From NCBI GenBank assembly GCA_020851415.1, contig JADZCU010000045.1, positions 1-64,000 of the forward strand: 64,000 bases of DNA, written 5' to 3'. Position 1 is the first letter of the stretch. The number at the start of each line of letters is the position of its first letter. Shown here piece by piece: positions 24,850 to 34,111 of this stretch. The position numbers and the translations under genes were made by a program. The notes under the pieces were generated by a model that made no database searches, was not told the DNA's origin, and worked only from the letters and a program-made list of their open reading frames with translations. This stretch comes from Candidatus Peregrinibacteria bacterium. GTDB lineage: Bacteria; Patescibacteriota; Gracilibacteria; UBA1369.

Positions 24850-26919
24850 CTATTTGACCATCAATGCTGCGAGTACCGGAGCGATGATGAGAGCGATAGT
24901 GTTGATAACTTTGATGAGTGAGTTGATAGCCGGACCTGCTGTGTCTTTGAACGGATCACCAACTGTGTCACCGACAACTGCAGCTTTGTGTGCATCTGAA
25001 CCTTTGCCGCCGTATTTGCCGTCTTCAATGAATTTCTTGGCATTGTCCCATGCGCCACCACCTGTACACATTTGGAGAGCGAGTACGAGACCTGAAACGA
25101 TGACACCGCCGAGTAAACCACCGAGGGCGATAGGGCCGAGGAGGAATCCAACTACGAGTGGAGAGAATACTGCGAGAAGACCAGGGAATACCATCTCTTT
25201 GAGCGCAGCTTTTGTTACGATGTCTACTGTGCGGCCGTAGTCAGGTTTTTCTTTGCCAGACATGATTCCTTTTTTGGTCTTGAATTGATGACGTACTTCT
25301 TCAACTACTTTGAAGGCTGTTTTTCCTACTGATTCCATGCATGATGCTGCAAAGAGGAATGGAAGGATTGCTCCAAGGAAGAGACCGATGAGTACACGGT
25401 AGTCTGTGAGGTTGAAGACGAAGCTGATTGATGGAGCGTGTGCAGTGAGTTCTTCCGTGTATGCCTGGAAAAGAACGAGAGCTGCAAGGGCTGCAGAACC
25501 GATGGCGTAACCTTTGGTTACAGCTTTTGTGGTGTTTCCAACTGCATCCAGGGCGTCGGTATTTTTGCGAACTTTTTCTGGGAGATGGCACATTTCTGCG
25601 ATACCACCGGCGTTGTCTGTGATTGGACCGTATGAGTCTGTGGCGATAACCATACCGGTTGTTGAGAGCATGGCTACTGCTGCGATAGCGATACCATAGA
25701 TACCGTTGTTGAGTGATGATGCTTCACCGAAGAAATATGAAAGGAAGATACCGACTACGATGAGTATAACCGGGAGGAATGTGCTTTCCAGACCAACTGC
25801 GATACCGGAAATGATGTTTGTGCCGGCACCTGTTTGTGAAGCTTTTGCGATGCGTTGTACCGGAGCATACTCTTTTGCTGTGTAATATTCAGTGATGAGT
25901 GTGATGAAGAAAGTTACGCCGATACCAACGAGTGTTGCGTAGAAAATGTAGATATCACGGATATAGTATTCAGTTGCGAAGTAGAAACCGATTGCTGAGA
26001 TGAGACCGGTAACGATCATGCCTTTATACAGTGCCTGCATGATTTTTTTGTTCTTACCGAGTTTTACGAAGAATGTTCCGGCGATTGTTGCCACTGCGGC
26101 GATTGAACCGAGAACCAATGGATATTCAATTCCTGCGCTGCCGAGCACTGATGTGAGAGTTGAAGCAGCCAGAATCATGGCAGCGATCAATGTTACTGCG
26201 TATGTTTCAAAAAGATCGGCGCCCATACCTGCACAGTCACCTACGTTGTCACCAACGTTGTCGGCAATTACACCTGGATTTCTTGGATCATCTTCAGGGA
26301 TGCCCTGTTCGATTTTTCCTACCAAGTCTGTTCCAACGTCAGCCGCTTTGGTGAAGATACCTCCACCTACACGGGCGAAGAGAGAAACCAGTGATGCACC
26401 GAAACCGAAACCTACGAGGAGTTTTGGAGCTTCACCAACCGGGATACCAAGTATAGTTGTGAAGAAATAGTAAAAGCTGCTTACGCCAAGAAGTGCCAGA
26501 CCCACTACGGCAAGACCTGTTACAGATCCGCCGCGAAAAGCTACGGTGAGAGCGTCCTGGAGACTGTTTTTTGCCGCTTCTGTTGTGCGTACATTGGCGC
26601 GTACGGAAACGCTCATACCAATGTAGCCTGCGATTGTTGAGAAGATTGCACCGACGATAAATCCAACTGCGGTGAGAACACCGTCGTTATGTTGCCCTTT
26701 TGGTAAGACGAATGCCAATAGTGCAAAAATGAGTACTGCAAAAACACCGATTGTGAGAGTTTGACGGTTGAGGTACGCCATGGCACCTTCTTGAATAGCT
26801 TTGGCGATAGCCTGCATGTCCGGAGTTCCGGTGCTACGTTTTAACACCATAATGATAAGTACCACAGCATAGAGTAGTGCGACTACACTGACCGCCATGG
26901 CAATAATGGGCACGTTCAT
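24850..26919 (-). CDS. hppA: Membrane-bound proton-pumping pyrophosphatase
   Basis: This 689-residue protein with about 16 membrane helices is a complete H+-PPase. It hydrolyses cytoplasmic pyrophosphate and pumps ions outward. The substrate site shows [18 protein letters not shown] near 187 and [20 protein letters not shown] near 212. Further acidic clusters include DNAGGIAEM and the C-terminal [16 protein letters not shown]. The segment GNTTKA near 461-466 has Lys where K+-dependent enzymes have Ala, which marks the K+-independent, H+-pumping type (family knowledge). It is a single-gene unit ended by its own terminator. Confidence 0.97.
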   Translation of the reverse strand: MNVPIIAMAVSVVALLYAVVLIIMVLKRSTGTPDMQAIAKAIQEGAMAYLNRQTLTIGVFAVLIFALLAFVLPKGQHNDGVLTAVGFIVGAIFSTIAGYIGMSVSVRANVRTTEAAKNSLQDALTVAFRGGSVTGLAVVGLALLGVSSFYYFFTTILGIPVGEAPKLLVGFGFGASLVSLFARVGGGIFTKAADVGTDLVGKIEQGIPEDDPRNPGVIADNVGDNVGDCAGMGADLFETYAVTLIAAMILAASTLTSVLGSAGIEYPLVLGSIAAVATIAGTFFVKLGKNKKIMQALYKGMIVTGLISAIGFYFATEYYIRDIYIFYATLVGIGVTFFITLITEYYTAKEYAPVQRIAKASQTGAGTNIISGIAVGLESTFLPVILIVVGIFLSYFFGEASSLNNGIYGIAIAAVAMLSTTGMVIATDSYGPITDNAGGIAEMCHLPEKVRKNTDALDAVGNTTKAVTKGYAIGSAALAALVLFQAYTEELTAHAPSISFVFNLTDYRVLIGLFLGAILPFLFAASCMESVGKTAFKVVEEVRHQFKTKKGIMSGKEKPDYGRTVDIVTKAALKEMVFPGLLAVFSPLVVGFLLGPIALGGLLGGVIVSGLVLALQMCTGGGAWDNAKKFIEDGKYGGKGSDAHKAAVVGDTVGDPFKDTAGPAINSLIKVINTIALIIAPVLAALMVK

Positions 26920-27287
26920 AACGATTTGGAATTAGTAATAATAAATAAGTAATTGTTTTTGTAAATGTTGTTCAATCGACCATGAATTTTATGCTGAAAA
27001 AGGGCTTCAATAAATGCTTTTTCGCAATATTGATTTGATAATATGTCTATTTTATGGTTTGGCTAGAGGGCTGAATGGAGGTGGGTAGATGGAGGATCTG
27101 CAGGATTATGGTGGCAAATATGTGTTATTTTTGATTATTCTAGTTAACGTATTTCAATAATATTGTTGTTTTTTAGTTAACTGTTTGTGTCTTATTTTGC
27201 TTTATTGGTAGGGGTTAAGTGGATTTGTTTGTTTCTAGATTGTTTTACTGATATAATTATATTTCAATTTTTAAGTTAACTAAATAG
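26920..27287 (+). promoter_or_regulatory. Intergenic region between hppA and fic with repeated AGTTAAC sites
   Basis: This 368-bp AT-rich region must hold divergent promoters. It carries AGTTAACG at 27142, the palindrome AGTTAACT at 27175 and again at 27274, the last just before the Fic start. ATTTCAAT also occurs twice (about 27150 and 27261). The repeated palindrome may be an operator for the Fic gene; this is inference. Nothing else is recognised. Confidence 0.4.
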
Positions 27288-28199
27288 ATGAAATTTATTA
27301 CTAAGAAAGTTATCAAAGGGAACGATTATTACTATTTGCAGTATAAAGGGTATACAAAATTGCTTGGGAGGGTTATTCCAAGTGAGATTAAGAAGAAACT
27401 GGAAGATTTCTTTCGTATGGTTGCGGTTAAGGAATATATCAAAGTTAACTCAAAAACTCTTGCTTTGTTTCATCCCAAAAAGTTGGAGCATCTTGAGCGA
27501 TATCATTATACGTTTTTGGTTTGCTCAGAAAGTGAACTGTTTCAACATAAATATGCTGATTTTAAGTTGTGGTTTGCGGTTTTTTTTACTTTTAATTCAA
27601 ATCGTTCTGAGGGGTCAAAGGTTACCAGGCCTGAAATTGAAAAAGTTATTTTAAAAAATATCAAAAAGCCGAAAACACGGACAGATCGGGAAATTTATAA
27701 TTCGACTCGTGCACTTTGGTATGTTTTGTCTAAGGATATGAAATGGACATTGAAAGATATTAAGAAAGTTCACTTTTTATTGCTTGAGGGGCTTGATGAC
27801 GAGCACATTGTGGGGCGATGGAAGAATGAAAATAATGTGGCGCCTGGAAATCAGCCAACGGTTTCAGCTCAAGAGGTGGCTGTTGAGATGGCTGGTTTGA
27901 TGAATTGGTTGAAGAAAGAGATAAAAGGGAAAAGATATCCTCCACTTTTGGCTTTAGATTTTTATAGTCGTTTTGAGCGCATTCATCCATTCCTGGATGG
28001 CAATGGTAGGGTTGGCCGTTTATTATTGAACGGTTTGCTATGGAAATTTAGATATATGCCAGTTGTGTTTTTTACATCTGCACATCAGTCTCACTGTGAG
28101 GCTCTTCGTCAGGCTCTGGATGGTAGGCCATGGAAGTTTTATCGACATTTTTTGGATCAGGCTGATAAAACTTATAAGTTATTGGTGGAAGGTGGATGA
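27288..28199 (+). CDS. Fic-domain protein (AMP transferase family)
   Basis: This 303-residue protein carries the complete Fic motif HPFLDGNGRVGR at 233-244, with the catalytic His and the anion-binding GNGR loop. Upstream, SNRSEG at 104-109 matches the inhibitory (S/T)xxxE(G/N) helix, so it looks like a class II Fic protein, self-inhibited by an N-terminal segment. Such enzymes usually transfer AMP from ATP to Ser, Thr or Tyr of target proteins. The first ~95 residues are a Lys/Tyr-rich domain of unknown role. TGA is the stop codon. The AT-rich base composition and repeated AGTTAAC sites upstream fit an accessory gene. Confidence 0.9.
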   Translation: MKFITKKVIKGNDYYYLQYKGYTKLLGRVIPSEIKKKLEDFFRMVAVKEYIKVNSKTLALFHPKKLEHLERYHYTFLVCSESELFQHKYADFKLWFAVFFTFNSNRSEGSKVTRPEIEKVILKNIKKPKTRTDREIYNSTRALWYVLSKDMKWTLKDIKKVHFLLLEGLDDEHIVGRWKNENNVAPGNQPTVSAQEVAVEMAGLMNWLKKEIKGKRYPPLLALDFYSRFERIHPFLDGNGRVGRLLLNGLLWKFRYMPVVFFTSAHQSHCEALRQALDGRPWKFYRHFLDQADKTYKLLVEGG

Positions 28200-28398
28200 T
28201 GTATTAGTAAGCAATGATCTTTATAGAGCGATAAAATCTCTGGCACCGAGCCATGCCGGATTGAAACATGCTCCGATTGAAACTGGAGAACCCGTCTTTG
28301 AGATGCCACTTTTGTAGGTCTGAATTTGCATTTGGCTGTGATTTGCCTATAATGTGCAGGTAAATATTCTTTATTTTACTTTTTAACTTTTTTTTGTC
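28200..28398 (+). other. Gap between fic and the YIP1-like gene with a possible gene remnant
   Basis: One plus-strand frame continues from inside fic to 28317 and reads like protein for its last ~35 codons (LYRAIKSLAPSHAGLKH, GEPVFEMPLL). It has no start of its own, so it could be the tail of a decayed gene. Two near-copies of CGATTGAAAC lie at about 28257 and 28273, too few and too close for a CRISPR. Confidence 0.3.
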
Positions 28399-29067
28399 AT
28401 GGAAGAACATAACAAAACACCACATACAGAACACAAGTCTGAACCTATGCCTGATATTGGAAAGGTTGATTTGAAGAGTGTTAGTCCAGATGCGCTTAAA
28501 GGTGGTTTTGGTGACGTTATTGAGATTTTGAAAATGAACCAGGCGAAGATGGATGCTGTTGCGGCTCGTGACGGTGAAGGTATTACTCTGGCTTTAGTTT
28601 ACTTGGTTGTTGGTCAATTGGTTGCATCTCTTGGTGGTGCAGTTCTTGGTTATACAATTCTTGGTACTACTTTCCGCACTCCAATTGTGAACGCACTTAT
28701 TGGTGGTGTTGTTTCTGCAGCTATTTCTGCTGCTGTTCTTTACATTACCAGCTTGATCGCTGTTCGTGTTTTCAACGGTAAAGGTAAATTCCCTGCATAT
28801 TTCCGTGTTATGGGTTATGCATCTTTGATTAACGTTGTTGGTTTTGTAACTATGGTTCCATTCCTTACAGCTATCTCCGGTATCTGGTTGCTTGTTATCA
28901 ACTACAAAGCTTTGATGTCTGTTCACAAGCTTGATTCTACCAATGCAATTCTTTCTATCGTTTTGACTGTTGTTGCTTTCTTCGTTCTTACATACCTTGT
29001 TGGTATGATCGGTTTGAACGCTATGATGGCGGGTGGAGCCGGCGCTGTGAACTACTCGGCTGTTTAA
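28399..29067 (+). CDS. YIP1-family-like membrane protein
   Basis: This 222-residue protein has a polar N-terminus of about 65 residues. About five hydrophobic segments follow (LALVYLVVGQLVASLGGAVL, LIGGVVSAAISAAVLYITSL, VVGFVTMVPFLTAISGIWLL and a C-terminal pair). The YFRVMGYASLINVVGF element is typical of the Yip1 domain. Bacterial Yip1-type proteins have no settled role. It is a single gene with its own terminator. Confidence 0.75.
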   Translation: MEEHNKTPHTEHKSEPMPDIGKVDLKSVSPDALKGGFGDVIEILKMNQAKMDAVAARDGEGITLALVYLVVGQLVASLGGAVLGYTILGTTFRTPIVNALIGGVVSAAISAAVLYITSLIAVRVFNGKGKFPAYFRVMGYASLINVVGFVTMVPFLTAISGIWLLVINYKALMSVHKLDSTNAILSIVLTVVAFFVLTYLVGMIGLNAMMAGGAGAVNYSAV

Positions 29068-29088
29068 TAATTTTTAGAGTATAAGATT

Positions 29089-29126
29089 AAAAGCCTCTTC
29101 TCACCTTGGTGGGGAGGGGCTTTTTT
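29089..29126 (+). terminator. Terminator of the YIP1-like gene
   Basis: AAAAGCC with TCACC on the left pair with GGTGGGG and GGCTTTTTT on the right around TT, with some internal mismatch. The stem is GC-rich and ends in six T's, 21 bp after the stop codon. Confidence 0.8.
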
Positions 29127-29291
29127 AGTTGTGTTTTTAGTTTTTGAGTGTTGGGTAAGTTTTGTTCGTTTGAGTGCTAAAATGCTGTTTAGAAAATTAA
29201 AATTGTCTTTAGTCAAGGGTGTTTGTTGTATTCTTGAAGGTTTTGAGGGGGCTTCTGGGCGCAATGGCTTATCAGAAAGCGGTTTTTTTGC

Positions 29292-29297
29292 TATAAT
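29292..29297 (+). promoter_or_regulatory. -10 box upstream of the large acidic membrane protein gene
   Basis: A perfect TATAAT lies 22 bp before the ATG at 29320. A weak -35 (TTATCA near 29269) is possible. It probably drives the following gene. Confidence 0.5.
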
Positions 29298-29319
29298 GGT
29301 AAGAATTTAATTGTACTTC

Positions 29320-31656
29320 ATGGCGGGTGCTCAAGACTCAAATTTGGAAGATGAGAATCAGGATGACCTGGACTCGAAAACCCAGGCGAATGACGTGCCT
29401 GCCACGGGTTCGGAAAAGAAAAAGAAAACACCTGAACAAATCGAACGTGAGCGTATGCGCAGACGTCGCCGTCGACAACGACAGCGGATTATGCGTAGTG
29501 TGCAAGCGATTCCCGATGCAGAAAAAAATCAAACCCAAAAACCGGGTGACGCTGAAAAAGTTGTTGATGAAAAAAAACTGAGAGAGGATCGTGAGCGGAA
29601 GCAGCAATTGCGTGAGGAGTCACATCCGAGGGTTTTGGATGCGAATGTTCCGCCGGATATGAAATTTGATAAGCCGGTGAATAATGATCAGGGCTTTGGG
29701 GAATTGGATGAGAAAAAAAAGAAGGATGAAGCGGAAAAATTGCAGAAAGAAAAAAATGAGCGTGATGAAAAAGAAAAGGCGCAATTGAAAAAGAAGGAAC
29801 CTCAAGATGCTGAAAAACAGGAACCTAAAAAGGAGATAAAATCTGAACGACAGGTTGTTGAAGAGGAATCACCGAAGATTGAAGAGCCGGATGAACCTGT
29901 TGCTGTTTATCATCCTGAACCTTCGTACACGACGAATAGTTTTGCTTTTGAAGAATCAAAAACAGAAAAACCATTGAGTGAGGGAATACAGGCTGAGCCA
30001 GATATTGATTTGGTTTCTGAGGAGAAAAATGCTGGTGAACCGGATTTGGAGTTGGTGTCTGAAGTGATGGATAAAGGATCCGTTGAGCCGGAGAGTCAAC
30101 CTCAAGAGATTGAGGAGCAGACTATTGAGGTTTCTGAAACAGAAAAAGAGCCGGCTGAGGGTGCTGTGAATCCAGAAGATGAAGCTCCTGTTTTGGAAGA
30201 GGAGTCGGAATTGGAATTAAATGAAGAACCTGCTCAACAAGTTTTGGCGGATGATAAAGACGATGAACTTGATCTTACTCCATTGGAAAATCCTGAAGAT
30301 GATACGTTGGTTCCTGCAGATTCTGTGGTGGATGAGGTCCCTATTTTCCCGACTACAGAGGAAAATGCTCCGGCAGAGGAGGCGCCTGAAGATGAGTTAA
30401 CTTTTGGTGACTCGAATGATGGAAATGAAGGACCGTTGATTCCGACCGGTAAAATGCGTGAGGATCATGGAGGGGCTTCTGCAGATTTACAGCAGGCCTA
30501 TGAAAGTAACCCGATTATACGAACTCCCGGTACGACCGAGAGTCCGAACGCTTTGAATGAGAATGTTGAGCCTGAATCGAAAGAGGCCACAGATGATATT
30601 TCAGAGAAACCCGAGAAAAAAGAGGAAGCAAATGTTGCTGAGGAGTTAAATGAAAAAAAGGCTCCGGCTGTGGATTTTGCTATGAAGTTGGCAAAATCGA
30701 TCAGTGAAGTTTTGAAAAAAATTATTCCAGCGGTGGGAGGTTTTTTTGGCGGGGCAGGAAAATTTTTGAAAGGTATTTTTGGTAAATTGAATATTCGTGT
30801 GGTTGGAGGACTGGTATCTGTGCTTGTTGTGGTTGGTTTGGGATATTTTGGATTTACACAAAAATGGCATGAACAGGCCTGGGGATTTGTGAGTGGAACT
30901 TTTGGGTCTTTCTTTAAACCGAAAGCTGAGGAACCAAAGGTGGAGATAAAACCCGACGTGAATGATCAGCGTGCTTTTGGGATAACGACTGGTTTGCTTT
31001 TTGCCGGAAATAAAGGGGCGGCCTCTGACCGATTGCCAGGAAATATCTGGATTGCTTTGTACTATGGTGCGTTACAGGAGCCCCGTGTTCAGGGGGAAAC
31101 GGGTGTTTCTGCGGCAACTTTTTTTGGTGAATTGAGAGATCAGGCCGATTTTGTGAATGTGTATGTTGAGTATGTGGATAACCTGGAACACATGCAGAGT
31201 TTGTATAAAACCGATGTGTATAAGCTTTTGGATCAGACTACCAGACGTGATGAGGCGCTTTTGAAGCATCTGGATGAGTTGAAAGCTATGAAGGAAGAAG
31301 GTATGAGGATTCAGACTCAACTTGGTATTAACCTGGATGATTTGAAGGTTTCTTATGAGAGTTTGAATGGTGAAAAAAATAAGGGTGAAACAGACTTTTT
31401 TGCGGCATTGGCTGATTTGCAGGGACAAAAAAGTGATACTTTGTTGAAACAGTTTATTGAGGTTTCACAAAAGCAGATTGCTTTGAAAGCCCGTATTGCC
31501 GCTTTGGGGAAACTTCAGTCGTACTATGTTACAGCCCTGGCTCGTTTGGATAAACGGCTTGAGGCGATTGATAAGAATCGTGATCCGTTGATTCAGGGGA
31601 TTCGGGTTGTGGATGTGCCGGGGTCCGACCTGGATTTGATTATCCGCGAGCAGTAG
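29320..31656 (+). CDS. Large acidic single-pass membrane protein, uncharacterised
   Basis: From the ATG at 29320 (a TTG at 29311 would add three residues) this encodes 778 residues. An Arg-rich patch near residue 45 (ERMRRRRRRQRQRIMR) is followed by about 400 residues of Glu/Asp/Pro-rich, probably disordered sequence. A helical segment and a transmembrane helix near 500-520 (VVGGLVSVLVVVGLGYFGF) come next. The last ~230 residues form a soluble helical domain with coiled-coil character. The long acidic part is probably cytoplasmic, with the basic patch possibly binding nucleic acid (inference). A nested-hairpin element begins exactly at its stop codon. Confidence 0.7.
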   Translation: MAGAQDSNLEDENQDDLDSKTQANDVPATGSEKKKKTPEQIERERMRRRRRRQRQRIMRSVQAIPDAEKNQTQKPGDAEKVVDEKKLREDRERKQQLREESHPRVLDANVPPDMKFDKPVNNDQGFGELDEKKKKDEAEKLQKEKNERDEKEKAQLKKKEPQDAEKQEPKKEIKSERQVVEEESPKIEEPDEPVAVYHPEPSYTTNSFAFEESKTEKPLSEGIQAEPDIDLVSEEKNAGEPDLELVSEVMDKGSVEPESQPQEIEEQTIEVSETEKEPAEGAVNPEDEAPVLEEESELELNEEPAQQVLADDKDDELDLTPLENPEDDTLVPADSVVDEVPIFPTTEENAPAEEAPEDELTFGDSNDGNEGPLIPTGKMREDHGGASADLQQAYESNPIIRTPGTTESPNALNENVEPESKEATDDISEKPEKKEEANVAEELNEKKAPAVDFAMKLAKSISEVLKKIIPAVGGFFGGAGKFLKGIFGKLNIRVVGGLVSVLVVVGLGYFGFTQKWHEQAWGFVSGTFGSFFKPKAEEPKVEIKPDVNDQRAFGITTGLLFAGNKGAASDRLPGNIWIALYYGALQEPRVQGETGVSAATFFGELRDQADFVNVYVEYVDNLEHMQSLYKTDVYKLLDQTTRRDEALLKHLDELKAMKEEGMRIQTQLGINLDDLKVSYESLNGEKNKGETDFFAALADLQGQKSDTLLKQFIEVSQKQIALKARIAALGKLQSYYVTALARLDKRLEAIDKNRDPLIQGIRVVDVPGSDLDLIIREQ

Positions 31657-31778
31657 TAGTGCTGAAAAAACGCCTCTTACTTCGTTAAAAACCTAAAAGC
31701 AGCTCACCGTATTTGCGAATACGGATCGCTTTGCTTTTAGGTTTTTGCCTCGTAATAGGCATTTTTTGAGCACTACTA
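31654..31778 (+). repeat. Nested-hairpin element, copy 3
   Basis: This 125-bp copy begins with the TAG stop codon of the preceding gene. The outer stem pairs TAGTAGTGCT with AGCACTACTA and continues through an A-run to CGCCTCTTA/TAATAGGC. The middle stem AAAAACCTAAAAGCA/TGCTTTTAGGTTTTT is perfect. The inner stem CCGTATT/AATACGG encloses TGCG. The loops match the family: CTTCGT opposite CCTCG, and TCA opposite ATC. Stem sequences are unrelated to copies 1 and 2. Confidence 0.85.
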
Positions 31779-31855
31779 AGAGCAAAATTCACTTTTAAAT
31801 AAAGTTTGCCTTTTTTTTGAGGAAAGGTTATTCTTAAGCGTCCTTAAGGCTTACT

Positions 31856-34111
31856 ATGGCCACTTTCGCAAAGTTAAAGGAAAGAGTTCAGGAAATGAAT
31901 CCCGGCTGTGACGCGAAGCGGCTGGAAGAGGCCTTTGTGTATGCAAAGAAGCGATTTGATGGCTTGTACCATTCATCCGGTGAAACGTATGTGCAGCATG
32001 TGCTTTTGGTTGCGATGAATCTGTTGGATTTTCATCCGGACGACAATATGATTATTGCGGCGCTGCTTCATTCTTTGCCGAATACGAACAGTTATGATCC
32101 AACCAACATAGAGAAACATTTTGGGAGCGATGTGGCGGATTTGGTGGTTGCGATGGAACGGTTGAATATTGTGAAAAAGGTTGATCAGAAGACTGAGCTG
32201 GAAAATTTGCGTAAAATGTTTTTGGCAATGGCCAAGGATATTCGAGTGGTGCTGCTGCTTCTAGCGGACAGGTTGCAAACCATGTCGGCTTTGGAGAGTG
32301 AACCAGCTTCGGTACGAAAGACTCAGGCTCAGAAGACGATGAGTATTTATGCTCCGATTGCGGCGCGTCTTGGTATCTATACTTACAAAGGGTTGCTTGA
32401 GGATTTGAGTTTTAAAATTCTTTCTCCACGTCAGTATGAGAACCTTTTGGCCCAGCTAAAGGATTATCAGTTTAAGCGCGGGCGTTCCATGGAGGAGACC
32501 AAAAAAGAGCTGGACGATTTTTTGAAGGCCAATAATATTTCTGCCGTTGTGGATGGACGTATTAAGAATGTTTATAGTATTTATAAAAAACTGAAAATTA
32601 AGAATCATACGACGATCAGTGATATTCACGATATTTTTGCGATTCGCGTTATTTTGCCGACGAAACGATCTCCACGGGGTGAAGAGGCGGTTGATCATTT
32701 GTATGCCGTGCTTGGTTTGATTCACAGCAAATGGAGACCGATTCCGAACCGTTTTAAGGATTATGTGGCTATGCCGAAACCCAATGGTTATAAGAGTTTG
32801 CATACTGCGGTGCTTGGCCTTTCCATTGATTCGCCAAATCAGTCCACGGAGATTCAGATCCGCTCTCAAAAGATGCATGAGGAAGCTGAATATGGTGTTG
32901 CTTCTCATTGGCTGTATGAAGATATGAAAAAGGCACTCAACAGGTATCACACTGACCGTAACGCCAGACATGGCGTGATTTTGGAGACTGAACCGGCCAG
33001 AAACTATCTGCAGTGGATTGAGGCTTTGTCCAGTGTTCAGAAGGAGCTTCAAGAGGGAAAAGATTTTAGTGAATCGATGGGACTGGATGTGTTTAGTGAC
33101 CGGATTTTTGTGCTCACTCCGCAGGGGCAGGTGAAAGATTTGCCGCTTGGTTCTACACCGCTGGATTTTGCTTATTCGGTTCATACTGATTTGGGGAACC
33201 GTTGTGTGCATGCAAGGGTGAATGGTGTGGTTGTGCCGCTTAATTATGAATTGAAAAACGGTGAAGTGGTGGAGATTGAAACGAACGCGAAGGCAAATCC
33301 AAAACTTCATTGGGTATCTTTTGTGAAAACTGTTTCGGCTAAAAATAAGATCAGGGCTTTTTTTAGGGGACTTGATAAAGACAGAAGTTTCCGTGATGGG
33401 AGAGAGCTGATCAATAAGCATTTGTTGAAACTCAAGAAACCTTTGCTTGATGATGATCTTTCGTTGTTCCGTTTTTATAACGGGAAAAGACTTTCTTATA
33501 AAGAGCGTGTGGGGCTTATTGAAGAGATTGGTAATGGGTCGGTCTTGCCGGCTCCGGTGGTGCGTAAAGCTTTGGGGCAGGCTGAAGTTAGACCGGTCGA
33601 GGCGTTGTCTGCGGATGAAACTTCTAAAGTTCTTTTACCCAAGATTCAGCAAAAAAGACGAGCGGGTGATAGTGCTTTAACTATTTCCGGTGAAACCGGA
33701 GTTCCGTATCGATTTGCTTCTTGTTGCAAACCAACAGATGCCGACGCCATTGTTGCCTATGTTACTCGCGGTCATGCCGTGACGGTTCATAAAGAGAGCT
33801 GTAAAGTTTTGCGACAGGCTGATCAGAGCCGTTTGATTGACGCGAACTGGGGCGGGCATGTGGATTATCATCGTTTTCCGGTGAAGGTGCGGTTGACGGC
33901 ACAGGATCGTATTGGACTTATTCGTGATATTGCTGATGTTATTTCTTCGGCCAATATCAATATTTTAGATTTTGGGAAAGAGCAGCGTCTGGAGCGTGAG
34001 ATTGAACGTGAGATGATTTTGGAAGTGATCAGTCAGGATCAGTTTCAGGATGTTTTGCAAAAACTTCGCCGGGTACGAAATATTGTGGGAGTTCAGCAGT
34101 CGGAGTCTTAG
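31856..34111 (+). CDS. RelA/SpoT-type (p)ppGpp synthetase with degenerate hydrolase site
   Basis: This 751-residue protein has the long RSH layout: HD hydrolase domain (about 20-180), synthetase (about 215-370), TGS (about 410-470) and C-terminal ACT (about 675-748). The hydrolase HDxxED motif reads HSLPNT at 72-77, so the metal-binding Asp and the catalytic Glu-Asp pair are missing; hydrolysis is probably lost. The synthetase keeps RFKDYVAMPKPNGYKSLHT from 299, EIQIRS and a conserved His. RFKD is the RXKD form usual for bifunctional Rel enzymes, not the EXDD of RelA. It makes the stringent-response alarmone. It is convergent with recO and overlaps it by four bases. Confidence 0.93.
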   Translation: MATFAKLKERVQEMNPGCDAKRLEEAFVYAKKRFDGLYHSSGETYVQHVLLVAMNLLDFHPDDNMIIAALLHSLPNTNSYDPTNIEKHFGSDVADLVVAMERLNIVKKVDQKTELENLRKMFLAMAKDIRVVLLLLADRLQTMSALESEPASVRKTQAQKTMSIYAPIAARLGIYTYKGLLEDLSFKILSPRQYENLLAQLKDYQFKRGRSMEETKKELDDFLKANNISAVVDGRIKNVYSIYKKLKIKNHTTISDIHDIFAIRVILPTKRSPRGEEAVDHLYAVLGLIHSKWRPIPNRFKDYVAMPKPNGYKSLHTAVLGLSIDSPNQSTEIQIRSQKMHEEAEYGVASHWLYEDMKKALNRYHTDRNARHGVILETEPARNYLQWIEALSSVQKELQEGKDFSESMGLDVFSDRIFVLTPQGQVKDLPLGSTPLDFAYSVHTDLGNRCVHARVNGVVVPLNYELKNGEVVEIETNAKANPKLHWVSFVKTVSAKNKIRAFFRGLDKDRSFRDGRELINKHLLKLKKPLLDDDLSLFRFYNGKRLSYKERVGLIEEIGNGSVLPAPVVRKALGQAEVRPVEALSADETSKVLLPKIQQKRRAGDSALTISGETGVPYRFASCCKPTDADAIVAYVTRGHAVTVHKESCKVLRQADQSRLIDANWGGHVDYHRFPVKVRLTAQDRIGLIRDIADVISSANINILDFGKEQRLEREIEREMILEVISQDQFQDVLQKLRRVRNIVGVQQSES

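Noticed and set aside
28257-28283. Two near-copies of CGATTGAAAC resembling CRISPR repeat ends
   Set aside because: Only two copies about 16 bp apart, no spacers of normal length and no cas genes nearby.
32456-33421. 321-aa minus-strand frame inside the RSH gene
   Set aside because: Shadow of the RSH coding frame with no domain and low-quality composition.
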